Source: Candidatus Brocadia sp.
Lineage (GTDB): Bacteria > Planctomycetota > Brocadiia > Brocadiales > Brocadiaceae
Length of the DNA stretch: 11,800 nt
Direction of reading: 5' to 3'
Assembly (NCBI GenBank): GCA_030837935.1
Contig: JAUQXU010000347.1
Coordinates: 1 to 11,800 of the forward strand
In this document: positions 1 to 7,431 of the stretch, piece after piece
How positions within the stretch are numbered: position 1 is the first letter of the stretch
How the letters are laid out: each line of letters starts with the position of its first letter
Made by a program: the position numbers and the translations under genes
Notes under the pieces: model-generated
Told to the model about the DNA's origin: nothing
What the model saw: only the letters and a program-made list of their open reading frames with translations
The model's database searches: none

Positions 1-2
1 AC

Positions 3-2414
3 CCTTTCACACAAGAATCCCTTTGTTTTCGCCATATTTTACCCTATCTCTCGGTATTATTCAACGCTCTTCATTACCTATTTCCACCTGCTTTGCCTTA
101 TTCCACTTGGCTTTGGGGTGTTTCCGTTCAAACACTATGTAGAGAATATCCACCCGCACGATATGCGGGGGGGATTGGAACCTATGTGCTCCATATGGCT
201 CAATTACTTGCTGAATGCGGAGAAACTGTACACGTAATCGGTCAGCTCTGGAAGGGCGCTGAGAAAAAAACAGAAGAGAAGTGCCAAGGGAGGTTAATTA
301 TTCATCGTGTTCATCTTGAAGACTGGGAATCCTGCTTGGGATGGAAACTGAATACTGACAACAAGTCCAGGGAAGAGAAAGGCCTTTTGGAATCGAATTT
401 TTACCCCCAATGTTTCTCCTGGCAAGCATGCCTTCTTGCTGAAAGTCTCGTTGAGCAGGAAGGAATCGATGTAATCGAAGCACAGGAGTTTGAGGCTCCT
501 TTATATTACTTCCAGCTTCGACGCGCTCTGGGATTGGGACCAGAAAGACATCCACCTTGTATCATTCAGTTACACTCTCCCATGGAATTTATTGTCCGAT
601 ACAACGATCGGGATATTGGCCGCCCTTATTTCATGACAGCAAAGCGGCTTGAGGATTATAGCATTGCTGCGGCAGATGCACTACTTTGCCCAAGCAATTA
701 TTTGGCTCGTCAGGCAGAAACTCATTATGGAATAAATGAGGGTTGCATCCGGGTAATTCCCTTGCCGATCGGCAACATCCCTATGCTTGAAAGGGACAAA
801 GATACGTGGGAACATGGAACGATCTGCTATGTGGGTCGACTTGAACGTCGCAAAGGAGTGATCGAATGGATTGATGCCGCCGTTGCTGTTGCTCCTGAAT
901 ATCCGTCAGCACGTTTTGAATTTATAGGTGCCAATGTTCTTGGGAGCGGAAGAATGAGCGGTGAAGACTTCGTGAAGCGCCGAATTCCTGATGAACTGAA
1001 AACAAGATTCCTCTTTCGTGGACAACAGAATCGTTCCTCTCTTCAACAATTCCTGGCAGGAGCGCGCATTGCCGTTGTCCCATCACGCTGGGAAAATTTT
1101 CCTAACACCTGCGTTGAGGCCATGTCTTCAGGACTCCCTGTTATCGCATCGCGCAATGGTGGAATGGTAGAAATGATCGAAGATGGCCGAACGGGTTGGC
1201 TCGCCAGCAAAGCAAGTATCGATGCCTTAGCGGAGGCGCTTAACCGCGCGATTAGTACATCTTCAACAAAAATTGCCGAAATGGGTCATAATGCATCAGT
1301 GGCCATTCGTCAAATGTGCGACAACAAGAAGATATTGGAAAGCCACTTAAATTTTCGTGGTCAAGTTGTTAATCAAGGAACGAAGCGCTCTTCACATTTA
1401 CCAGTAAATTTGCCTTGGGCGAAAAGGCCTTTTTCCGATGAATCATCGTGCCGAACTCCACAAAACAACACCCTAAGAGGTCTCGCCCTGGTGATTGCCT
1501 GTTTTAATGCTGAACAATTTCTCGAAGAATGCTTGCAGAGTATTGAGCAGCAGACTTTGAAACCTGCGATTGTAGTCATTGTTGAGAATGGGATGACTGG
1601 GGAGCAAACCTTTAATGCCCTTGACATAGCACGACGAAATGGATGGAGGATCATACAAAGAAAATACGCAGATGCGGTGTTAGCTAAAAATGCCGGCATA
1701 GGGGAAGTTCTTGATTCCGGATTGAATCCGCTCGGCTTCTCTTTTCTTACAGGGGAAGAACGATTACAACCTGATTTTGTTGCTGTATGTGAATCTATTC
1801 TTCGGCAATGCCCGGAAGTTGGACTTGTTTCTTGCTGGACAAGTGACTTGCAGAATGATAACAAAATCTGGATCAGACCATGTCCCGGCTTTCCCTATCA
1901 ATGGATTTCAAACGAAGCGGCTCCCTTTAGCATGGTACGAGCGGAGGCATTGCATGAGGCTGGCAACTTTCGCCCTATTATGAATCAAGGATATGAGGAT
2001 TGGGATCTTTTCAATGCTGTAATGGCGGCAGGTTGGGTTGCTGTGACCGTACCCAAGATACTGGGCAGATGTCGAATTTGTGAAGACTTAGAATCTCGCA
2101 TAGTGAATGTTCGTATCAATGAGAGAATGCGCAGAGAACTCCTTGAAAGATTTCCGGATCTGATTATTCGTGATTTAAAGGATATTATTATCCTTACCGA
2201 ATCATATATTGCACATTCGCTGTACGAACAGTTTCTGGTACACCGTAGAGAACTCGCGATCGCGATGATACGAACGATGCTCCGTCATCCCCGACAAACA
2301 ACTTTACGAATTCTACGGAAGATGAAAAAGAAATTAGTTCGGCGTGCTCCCGTCTGGATATCCAATTTTATTTCTCGTGTGACAAGACAACAGAAAAAAA
2401 TTTATAAATCATGA
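3..2414 (+). CDS. Two-domain GT4-GT2 glycosyltransferase (5' end outside window)
   Basis: Predicted cytoplasmic glycosyltransferase fusion. Residues are numbered from a possible TTG start at 93. The N-terminal half is a GT-B fold GT4 enzyme: residues about 18-33 carry the donor-loop type REYPPARYAGGIGTY, and the C-terminal Rossmann half has the E-x7-E motif (E334 to E342) in WENFPNTCVEAMSSGLPV, which contacts the sugar nucleotide. Residues about 463-690 form a GT2-like GT-A domain starting LALVIACFNAEQFLEECL. This second domain is degenerate: the usual VDDGS is VENGMT (497-502), and the usual DxD site reads FLTGEERLQPDF with G554-E555-E556. The acidic YEDWD (634-638) is kept. No ribosome-binding site precedes TTG 93, and the frame is open and coding-like back to base 3, so the gene probably begins upstream. 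It overlaps the next gene by ATGA. GT4 is a confident call; activity of the GT2 half is doubtful. Confidence 0.87.
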   Translation, partial: PFTQESLCFRHILPYLSVLFNALHYLFPPALPYSTWLWGVSVQTLCREYPPARYAGGIGTYVLHMAQLLAECGETVHVIGQLWKGAEKKTEEKCQGRLIIHRVHLEDWESCLGWKLNTDNKSREEKGLLESNFYPQCFSWQACLLAESLVEQEGIDVIEAQEFEAPLYYFQLRRALGLGPERHPPCIIQLHSPMEFIVRYNDRDIGRPYFMTAKRLEDYSIAAADALLCPSNYLARQAETHYGINEGCIRVIPLPIGNIPMLERDKDTWEHGTICYVGRLERRKGVIEWIDAAVAVAPEYPSARFEFIGANVLGSGRMSGEDFVKRRIPDELKTRFLFRGQQNRSSLQQFLAGARIAVVPSRWENFPNTCVEAMSSGLPVIASRNGGMVEMIEDGRTGWLASKASIDALAEALNRAISTSSTKIAEMGHNASVAIRQMCDNKKILESHLNFRGQVVNQGTKRSSHLPVNLPWAKRPFSDESSCRTPQNNTLRGLALVIACFNAEQFLEECLQSIEQQTLKPAIVVIVENGMTGEQTFNALDIARRNGWRIIQRKYADAVLAKNAGIGEVLDSGLNPLGFSFLTGEERLQPDFVAVCESILRQCPEVGLVSCWTSDLQNDNKIWIRPCPGFPYQWISNEAAPFSMVRAEALHEAGNFRPIMNQGYEDWDLFNAVMAAGWVAVTVPKILGRCRICEDLESRIVNVRINERMRRELLERFPDLIIRDLKDIIILTESYIAHSLYEQFLVHRRELAIAMIRTMLRHPRQTTLRILRKMKKKLVRRAPVWISNFISRVTRQQKKIYKS

Positions 2415-3349
2415 ACATACTTATATCAACTATAATATGCACACATAATCGTGCCAGGTATTTAACCAAAGCGATTCAAAGCCTCGTGGATCAGTGCACT
2501 CCAAAAGACAAATACGAAATCATAGTAGTAGACAACTGTTCAACTGATTCAACGAAAGAAGCGGTAGAACAGTTTACTAGCAAGTGCAACATACGATACA
2601 TGTATGAATCAACTTTAGGTCTCTCTTATGCCCGAAATACCGGCTGGCGTAATGCAAGGGGAAAATATAGTGCCTACCTTGACGATGATGCCATTGCTTG
2701 TCCAGTTTGGCTTGATAAGATTTTGGAAGTATTTGAAACCGTAACGCCAATGCCGGGTTGTGTAGGAGGCAAGACAATCCCATTGTGGGAGGCTCTTCGG
2801 CCAAAATGGCTATCAGATGAGCTAATAACTTGCCTTACTGTAATAGACTGGTTTGACACGCCGCAAGTTATAACCAATTTGAATCAAAAATGGCTCGTTG
2901 GAGCCAATATCGCGTTTCCGACGGATGTTCTTAGACATGTAGGAGGATTTGTTTCCGGCCTTGACCGGGTGGGTAAGAATCTTCTCTCCGGAGGAGATGT
3001 GTTTCTTGAGAAGCAAATAAAAAAGGCTGGCTATACCTGTTTCTATCACCCTGAGATTACTGTGAGCCATCTTGTACCTAAATCTCGGCTTGAGAAACGA
3101 TGGTTTGTTCGGCGGTATTACTCTCAAGGCCTTTCCGACGCTGTAATGCAGTTGATTGAAGAATCACCATCTTTCGCGCGGCGTCTGCGTCTGGCTATCT
3201 CAAAGGCATTAAGGTTGTTGCAAACACCGGGAAGACTAATGAATCTCGTATTACCCAGGAGCGATCCTAAGCAATTTACGGAAAAATGTTTTACTTTAAT
3301 AATAGTAGGGCAAATAGCGGGCTTGTTAAGCATTGCAAAGGCAAAATGA
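2411..3349 (+). CDS. GT2 family glycosyltransferase
   Basis: A 312-residue inverting GT-A glycosyltransferase of family GT2, expected to act on the cytoplasmic side on a lipid- or protein-linked acceptor. The N-terminus is classical: STIICTHNRARYLTKAI, then VVDNCSTDST for nucleotide binding. The metal-binding DxD is the run D91-D92-D93 in AYLDDDA, and LSGGDVFLEKQIKKAG (D196) is the distal acidic segment. The tail has RRYYSQGLSDAV and a basic helical C-terminus, which is common in membrane-associated members. There is no clear transmembrane helix. The ATG overlaps the previous stop as ATGA, so translational coupling is likely and no separate strong ribosome-binding site is needed. The sugar and acceptor cannot be read from the sequence. 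It shows none of the motif loss seen in the GT2 half of the preceding protein. Confidence 0.92.
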   Translation: MNILISTIICTHNRARYLTKAIQSLVDQCTPKDKYEIIVVDNCSTDSTKEAVEQFTSKCNIRYMYESTLGLSYARNTGWRNARGKYSAYLDDDAIACPVWLDKILEVFETVTPMPGCVGGKTIPLWEALRPKWLSDELITCLTVIDWFDTPQVITNLNQKWLVGANIAFPTDVLRHVGGFVSGLDRVGKNLLSGGDVFLEKQIKKAGYTCFYHPEITVSHLVPKSRLEKRWFVRRYYSQGLSDAVMQLIEESPSFARRLRLAISKALRLLQTPGRLMNLVLPRSDPKQFTEKCFTLIIVGQIAGLLSIAKAK

Positions 3350-4413
3350 CTATGCATATATATATAATCCGCACTCGTTATCCTCATTGGGGTAAATATT
3401 CTGGGATAAATCAGTTTTTAAGATATATCAACCGGAATAGTTATAAAACAGAGGTGCATCTCGCATCGGATAGCGACGAGGATTTTCCCATACGAAACAG
3501 GATGATACGGAACTGGTTACGCAATCTTGTTCAAAAGAAAGGCATGCAATGGTACAAGCTGAGTGATTTGGTTGCTGAGGTTAAGGCGTTCAGGCATTGC
3601 TGGTGGAAAAAGGTAGATATAATACATTATCTTGATGGCGAACATTCGGCGCAGTTCCTGCCGGGATTACTTAAACGATTTCGTAATTCGCAACCTAAAA
3701 TAGTTGCTACGTATCATCAACCACCACACATGCTCGATTCACTTATTATCAAGAATATTATTTCCAAACTTGATTGTGTTACTGTGGTATCACCAGAACA
3801 AGTATCTTACCTAAGAGAGTTTGTGTCTCCTGATAAACTTCATTTGATTCTCCACGGTATAGACATCGACTATTTTGTGCCGGCAAATACACCAAAGGAA
3901 GAGGGGAAGTTTAAGTGCATTACCGTTGGACATTATTTAAGGGATTTCAAGGCGGTGCGAAAGGTGGCAGAGAGATTAAGTAGTTACAGAAATATAGAGT
4001 TTCATATTGTGTCCTCACAGGCAACCGAAGTAGAGGATTTACAAAACGTCACCATACATAGCGGCATCGATGATGCTACGTTGCTTAAACTGTACCAGCA
4101 ATCGGACATATTATTTCTACCCTTGTTGCAGTCCACTGCAAATAATGCACTTCTTGAGGGGATTGCCTGCGGGTTGCCTGTTATATCGACCAGCTTACCA
4201 TCGGTTGAGGCATATGTGCCAGGAAAAGAAGCTATATTGGTAAAAGACAATGATCCAAAACAATTGGCAGATGAAATATTACGTTTGTTTCTGAATCCAC
4301 AGGATCGTAAAAATATGGCACAAGAAGCTCGCAAGAGAGCTGAAGAACTGGATTGGCGCAACATCGCTCCACAATATGAAGCTGTATATTCGAAGCTAAC
4401 AAGTAACTGCTGA
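3346..4413 (+). CDS. GT4 family glycosyltransferase
   Basis: A 355-residue GT-B fold glycosyltransferase. The start is placed at ATG 3346 rather than an upstream in-frame ATG at 3286 because it makes an ATGA overlap with the previous stop, matching the junction one gene earlier, and because the protein then begins directly with the first beta strand (MTMHIYIIRTRYPHWGKYSG). A second ATG lies two codons on. The C-terminal Rossmann half is clear: DILFLPLLQSTANNALLEGIACGLPVISTS, then EAILVKDNDPKQLADEI. In the E-x7-E position the first glutamate is a serine and the second is kept (LLEG), a variant seen in a recognised GT4 subgroup with STANNALLE. HGIDIDYF is the usual linker-side motif. It probably works with the two preceding transferases. 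Donor and acceptor are unknown. Confidence 0.91.
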   Translation: MTMHIYIIRTRYPHWGKYSGINQFLRYINRNSYKTEVHLASDSDEDFPIRNRMIRNWLRNLVQKKGMQWYKLSDLVAEVKAFRHCWWKKVDIIHYLDGEHSAQFLPGLLKRFRNSQPKIVATYHQPPHMLDSLIIKNIISKLDCVTVVSPEQVSYLREFVSPDKLHLILHGIDIDYFVPANTPKEEGKFKCITVGHYLRDFKAVRKVAERLSSYRNIEFHIVSSQATEVEDLQNVTIHSGIDDATLLKLYQQSDILFLPLLQSTANNALLEGIACGLPVISTSLPSVEAYVPGKEAILVKDNDPKQLADEILRLFLNPQDRKNMAQEARKRAEELDWRNIAPQYEAVYSKLTSNC

Positions 4414-4472
4414 TCCATAAATACAGGGATACCATATCAACAAATGGATAATAAACAGGAAGGAATAGGAAA

Positions 4473-5360
4473 ATGACAATAAAAAGCTTATTCAAAAACT
4501 ATCTCAACCCTTGTCGTACCTTGCTTGGTATGACAACTCAGGATGAGCAATCGTACTTTGAAAAGTATGCTTGCACTAATTATTCAGGTGAAGGCGAGAT
4601 TGTTGATCTTGGCTGCTGGCTAGGGTCAACTACTATTCCCCTCGCTAAAGGACTATATAAAAATCCTAACCCTAAAGTGCAGAGCAGGAAGATTCATGCA
4701 TTTGACCAATTTATATGGGAAGAGTGGATGGATGACTTTGTTAAAGGAACGCAACTCGAAGGTAAATATAAACCAGGAAAAAGTTTTCTTGAGGAATTTA
4801 AAAAACGTATTCAGCCTTGGTCTGCCTCTGTCAAAATATATGCAGGAGATCTTTGTCAAATTGGATGGGATGGTAAAGAAATTGAATTTCTTTTGATTGA
4901 TGCAATGAAATCATGGGAGCTATTAAACGCCATCATAAGCAAATTTTTTCCATGTCTTATAATAAATAAAAGCTATATTGTACATCAAGACTTTGCACAT
5001 TGGTATACATCATGGATTCATTTAATACAATATCGCTTGCGTAAATATTTTAAATTGGTGCATATTATTCCTAATTCAACTAGTTTTATCTTTAAATATG
5101 TAAATGAAATACCAAAAGAGATGCTAAACATGAATTACTCTGCATCCTCGTTTTCTGAAGAAGAAGTAGAATATGCTTTTGAGCATTCAATTAACTTAGT
5201 ATCAGATAAGTTCACACAGGCACGTATCGCATCTGCAAAGGTGATGCTATTTATTCATTTAGATAATAAAGCCAGAGCAAAATATGAACTTGATAAATAC
5301 CTAACAAAGGGATTACCACTTGTATCAGACTTAAAAGTTGTTAAGGAACGACTAACCTAA
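4473..5360 (+). CDS. Class I SAM-dependent methyltransferase-like protein
   Basis: A 295-residue protein with a Rossmann methyltransferase core. Motif I is IVDLGCWLGSTT (D45, G47, G51). A strand ending in an acidic residue follows (IHAFDQF, D78), then LLIDAMKSWE (D143) and VHQDFAHW (H171-D173). This resembles the TylF/CmcI-like (Methyltransf_24 type) layout, in which acidic residues of the last two segments can bind a metal. The substrate is unknown; a sugar hydroxyl of the glycan is a reasonable guess from context. The start has an AGGAAGGAATAGGA ribosome-binding region just upstream. A gap of 59 bp separates it from the GT4 gene. The gene is visibly more AT-rich than the first and last glycosyltransferases, which suggests a separate origin. 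The C-terminal 80 residues look helical and are not recognised. Confidence 0.75.
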   Translation: MTIKSLFKNYLNPCRTLLGMTTQDEQSYFEKYACTNYSGEGEIVDLGCWLGSTTIPLAKGLYKNPNPKVQSRKIHAFDQFIWEEWMDDFVKGTQLEGKYKPGKSFLEEFKKRIQPWSASVKIYAGDLCQIGWDGKEIEFLLIDAMKSWELLNAIISKFFPCLIINKSYIVHQDFAHWYTSWIHLIQYRLRKYFKLVHIIPNSTSFIFKYVNEIPKEMLNMNYSASSFSEEEVEYAFEHSINLVSDKFTQARIASAKVMLFIHLDNKARAKYELDKYLTKGLPLVSDLKVVKERLT

Positions 5361-5390
5361 TCTATTAGTATGAAATAATAAAAGAAGACG

Positions 5391-5493
5391 GTTATTCAAT
5401 TGACTCAAGTCCATACAATATGTTGTGATGCTTCAATTTTCGTCCTTACCCCAACAGGCTATACGTTGGGGTTCCTTGAGTCAACTGAATAAC
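5391..5493. repeat. 103-bp element with 19-bp terminal inverted repeats
   Basis: Bases 5391-5409 and 5475-5493 are inverted repeats matching at 18 of 19 positions (one A/C difference). Between them lies a second, nested hairpin: 5448-5455 pairs with 5465-5472 (ACCCCAAC with GTTGGGGT) around a 9-base loop. A weak 4-bp stem (5415-5418 with 5423-5426) lies further left. The whole occupies most of the gap between the two methyltransferase genes and has no ORF. The long ends, central structure and intergenic site fit a MITE or REP-like mobile element. No convincing target-site duplication is visible. A structured RNA or attenuator is the alternative, but there is no T-run after the right arm, so it is not a simple intrinsic terminator. 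Confidence 0.72.
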
Positions 5494-5541
5494 TACATAA
5501 TTTTATTTAATGCTAATAAACAGAACACGAAGGAGTAAAAA

Positions 5542-6213
5542 ATGCTACTAGAAAGGTTGCTTAAAGATAATCCACAATTCCATTATTATAAAGGTGCCTT
5601 TACCAGTTGGGCTATCCATCCCGATACTTTGCGCTTTCTCTATAGCATGCTGACTCCGGGCATGTCAACCCTCGAAACTGGTTGTGGTCAAACCACCGTT
5701 GTCTTTTCTATTGCAGGTACAAAACACATTTGCATTATGCCCGATCAGGAAGAGGCCGAACGGGTACAGAAATACTGTGCAGAATTAAGCCTTCCAAAAA
5801 ATATAACTTTCATTATCAAAAGTTCTGATATAGTTCTACCACAGGGTGAGCAAATACCTTCAGAGCTAGATCATGTATTCATCGACGGTGCGCATGGCTT
5901 CCCTGCGCCGATTATTGACTGGCATTACACAGCGCGCAGGCTAAAACTGGGTGGCATTGTAAGCGTGGATGATTTCAAAATGCCATCAGTTAAAGTATTA
6001 TATGATTTTCTGTGTGTTGAAGAAGAATGGGAACTAATAACGGTCATGCACAATACCGCATTCTTTAGAAAATTGGGAGAACCTAAGGATATAAATGACT
6101 GGAGTGGACAAAAAATCAACTCAACGTTTCAACCCGGTGCGAAAGATTCCAAGAGAAAGCCTCTTATGAAAAAATTGCTGCCTTCTAGGTTAGTAAAAAT
6201 ACTAAAGGGATAG
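5542..6213 (+). CDS. Class I SAM-dependent methyltransferase-like protein
   Basis: A 223-residue protein with a class I methyltransferase core, different in sequence from the one upstream. Motif I is STLETGCGQTTVVF (E45, G47, G49). FIDGAHGFPAPIIDW (D115, H118, D126) is a motif IV-like segment, and LKLGGIVSVDDF (D143-D144) is the GG-turn and acidic strand typical of the Methyltransf_24 family. The basic C-terminal tail (KKLLPSRLVKILKG) may associate with membrane. The start is well supported: AAGGAG at 5530-5535 lies six bases before ATG 5542. The next gene begins five bases after the stop, so the two are probably co-translated. The strand after motif I reads HICIMPDQEEAERV, where the residue that normally binds the SAM ribose may be D68, but this is uncertain. 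The substrate is unknown. Confidence 0.78.
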   Translation: MLLERLLKDNPQFHYYKGAFTSWAIHPDTLRFLYSMLTPGMSTLETGCGQTTVVFSIAGTKHICIMPDQEEAERVQKYCAELSLPKNITFIIKSSDIVLPQGEQIPSELDHVFIDGAHGFPAPIIDWHYTARRLKLGGIVSVDDFKMPSVKVLYDFLCVEEEWELITVMHNTAFFRKLGEPKDINDWSGQKINSTFQPGAKDSKRKPLMKKLLPSRLVKILKG

Positions 6214-6218
6214 ATATT

Positions 6219-7283
6219 GTGTCAAAAAACAAACGCCTATTTTGTTCCAAGCCATTTAAGTGGTTTGAAATTACCCATTTGAACAAGCTTGGAGAGGTAT
6301 TTATGTGCTGTCCTGCGTGGCTGAGTACATCCATAGGAAATTTACAAGATCAATCAGTTGAAGAAATCTGGAATGGCATAAAAGCACAAGAAATACGACG
6401 CTCAATTCTGGATGGGTCATTTAGATATTGTAATCGCTCCAGATGTGCTTTTTTACAAACCGTATCCGGGCCAGTTGAAAAAGCCGAAGACGTTAAAGAT
6501 AAAGATTTAAAGGCAGTAATAGAAAAGGAACTTACGATCTTACCGTATGGTCCTCGGCAAATCATTTGTACCTATGATAGGTCTTGTAATCTATCCTGCC
6601 CATCTTGCCGGACAAAAGTAATTGTAGAACGCAGAAACAAGAAACAAATATTGAAAGTTCAAAGTAAAATTCAAAATGAAGCCCTTAAAGACGCTTACTA
6701 TCTGCATATTACAGGTTCGGGAGATCCTTTTGGCAGTCCATTTTTTAGAAAATGGCTGCAAACGATGAAGAAAGAAGATATACCAAATGTTGAAACGATA
6801 CACCTTCAAACGAATGCACAGTTATGGACACCAAAAATGTGGAGAACAATAGCAAAGGATGTACAACAACTTATAAAAAGTGCAGATATTTCAATTGATG
6901 CAGCAAGTCCAGAAACGTATGCAATAAATCGTAGAGGTGGGAGTTTTAAAAAACTTCTTGAAAATCTCGAATTTATTAGTGCGTTACGTAAAAGCGGCCC
7001 GCTGAAGTGGGTATGCATAAGTATGGTCGTTCAGGAAAACAATTTCAGAGAGATGCCTGATCTTGTGCGCCTGTGCAGGCGGCTTCATTTTGATACTGTT
7101 TATTTTAGCCAACTGGTAAATTATGGAACATATACTGAAGAAGAATTTAGAAACCGTGCGATTCATTTCCGTACCCACCCAAGGCATCCGGAGTTTATTG
7201 ATATACTTAAGGATGAAATCTTTAAGGAGCCAATGGTTCAATTGGGAAATCTAACGGAAACAATACACCGCAGTGATAAGTAA
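6219..7283 (+). CDS. Radical SAM protein with N-terminal SPASM-like cluster
   Basis: A 354-residue radical SAM protein. The [4Fe-4S] motif CX3CX2C is C123-NLS-C127-PS-C130, followed by HITGSGDPFGSP (about 164-172), the equivalent of the GGE SAM-binding motif, and later SIDAASPETY. Before the radical SAM core are C9 in FCSKPF, C30-C31 in VFMCCPAW, then GNLQDQSVEEIWNG and C71-x4-C76. That is a SPASM-like auxiliary iron-sulfur binding region, which here precedes the radical SAM core instead of following it. Radical SAM/SPASM proteins modify peptides or small molecules; members of this kind in glycan loci have no firmly known reaction. The start is GTG 6219, five bases after the methyltransferase stop. 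No precursor peptide gene is seen nearby, so a RiPP role is not supported. Confidence 0.87.
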   Translation: MSKNKRLFCSKPFKWFEITHLNKLGEVFMCCPAWLSTSIGNLQDQSVEEIWNGIKAQEIRRSILDGSFRYCNRSRCAFLQTVSGPVEKAEDVKDKDLKAVIEKELTILPYGPRQIICTYDRSCNLSCPSCRTKVIVERRNKKQILKVQSKIQNEALKDAYYLHITGSGDPFGSPFFRKWLQTMKKEDIPNVETIHLQTNAQLWTPKMWRTIAKDVQQLIKSADISIDAASPETYAINRRGGSFKKLLENLEFISALRKSGPLKWVCISMVVQENNFREMPDLVRLCRRLHFDTVYFSQLVNYGTYTEEEFRNRAIHFRTHPRHPEFIDILKDEIFKEPMVQLGNLTETIHRSDK

Positions 7284-7431
7284 TTTGATACCGAGATAAT
7301 AACTAATCTGATTTTTGTGCACGTAAGGGTGTGTGCCGTATCGAAGAATAAAAACTATTTTGACCTACGCTATTCGCGTGACTTGAAGCGCGCAACGGAA
7401 TGAAAATCGGAAAGTAAGAGAGGCTAATTCG

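Noticed and set aside
1373..1864. Minus-strand ORF of 163 codons inside the first glycosyltransferase
   Set aside because: It has no protein-like features and lies wholly within the conserved GT2-like coding frame on the other strand.
6219..7283. RiPP cluster centred on the radical SAM/SPASM protein
   Set aside because: No short precursor peptide, protease or transporter is nearby; the neighbours are glycan-modifying genes.
7284..7431. Terminator or promoter between the radical SAM and DUF6473 genes
   Set aside because: Only short imperfect pairings (such as around GTGCAC and GCGCGC) are visible, without a T-run or a paired -35/-10.
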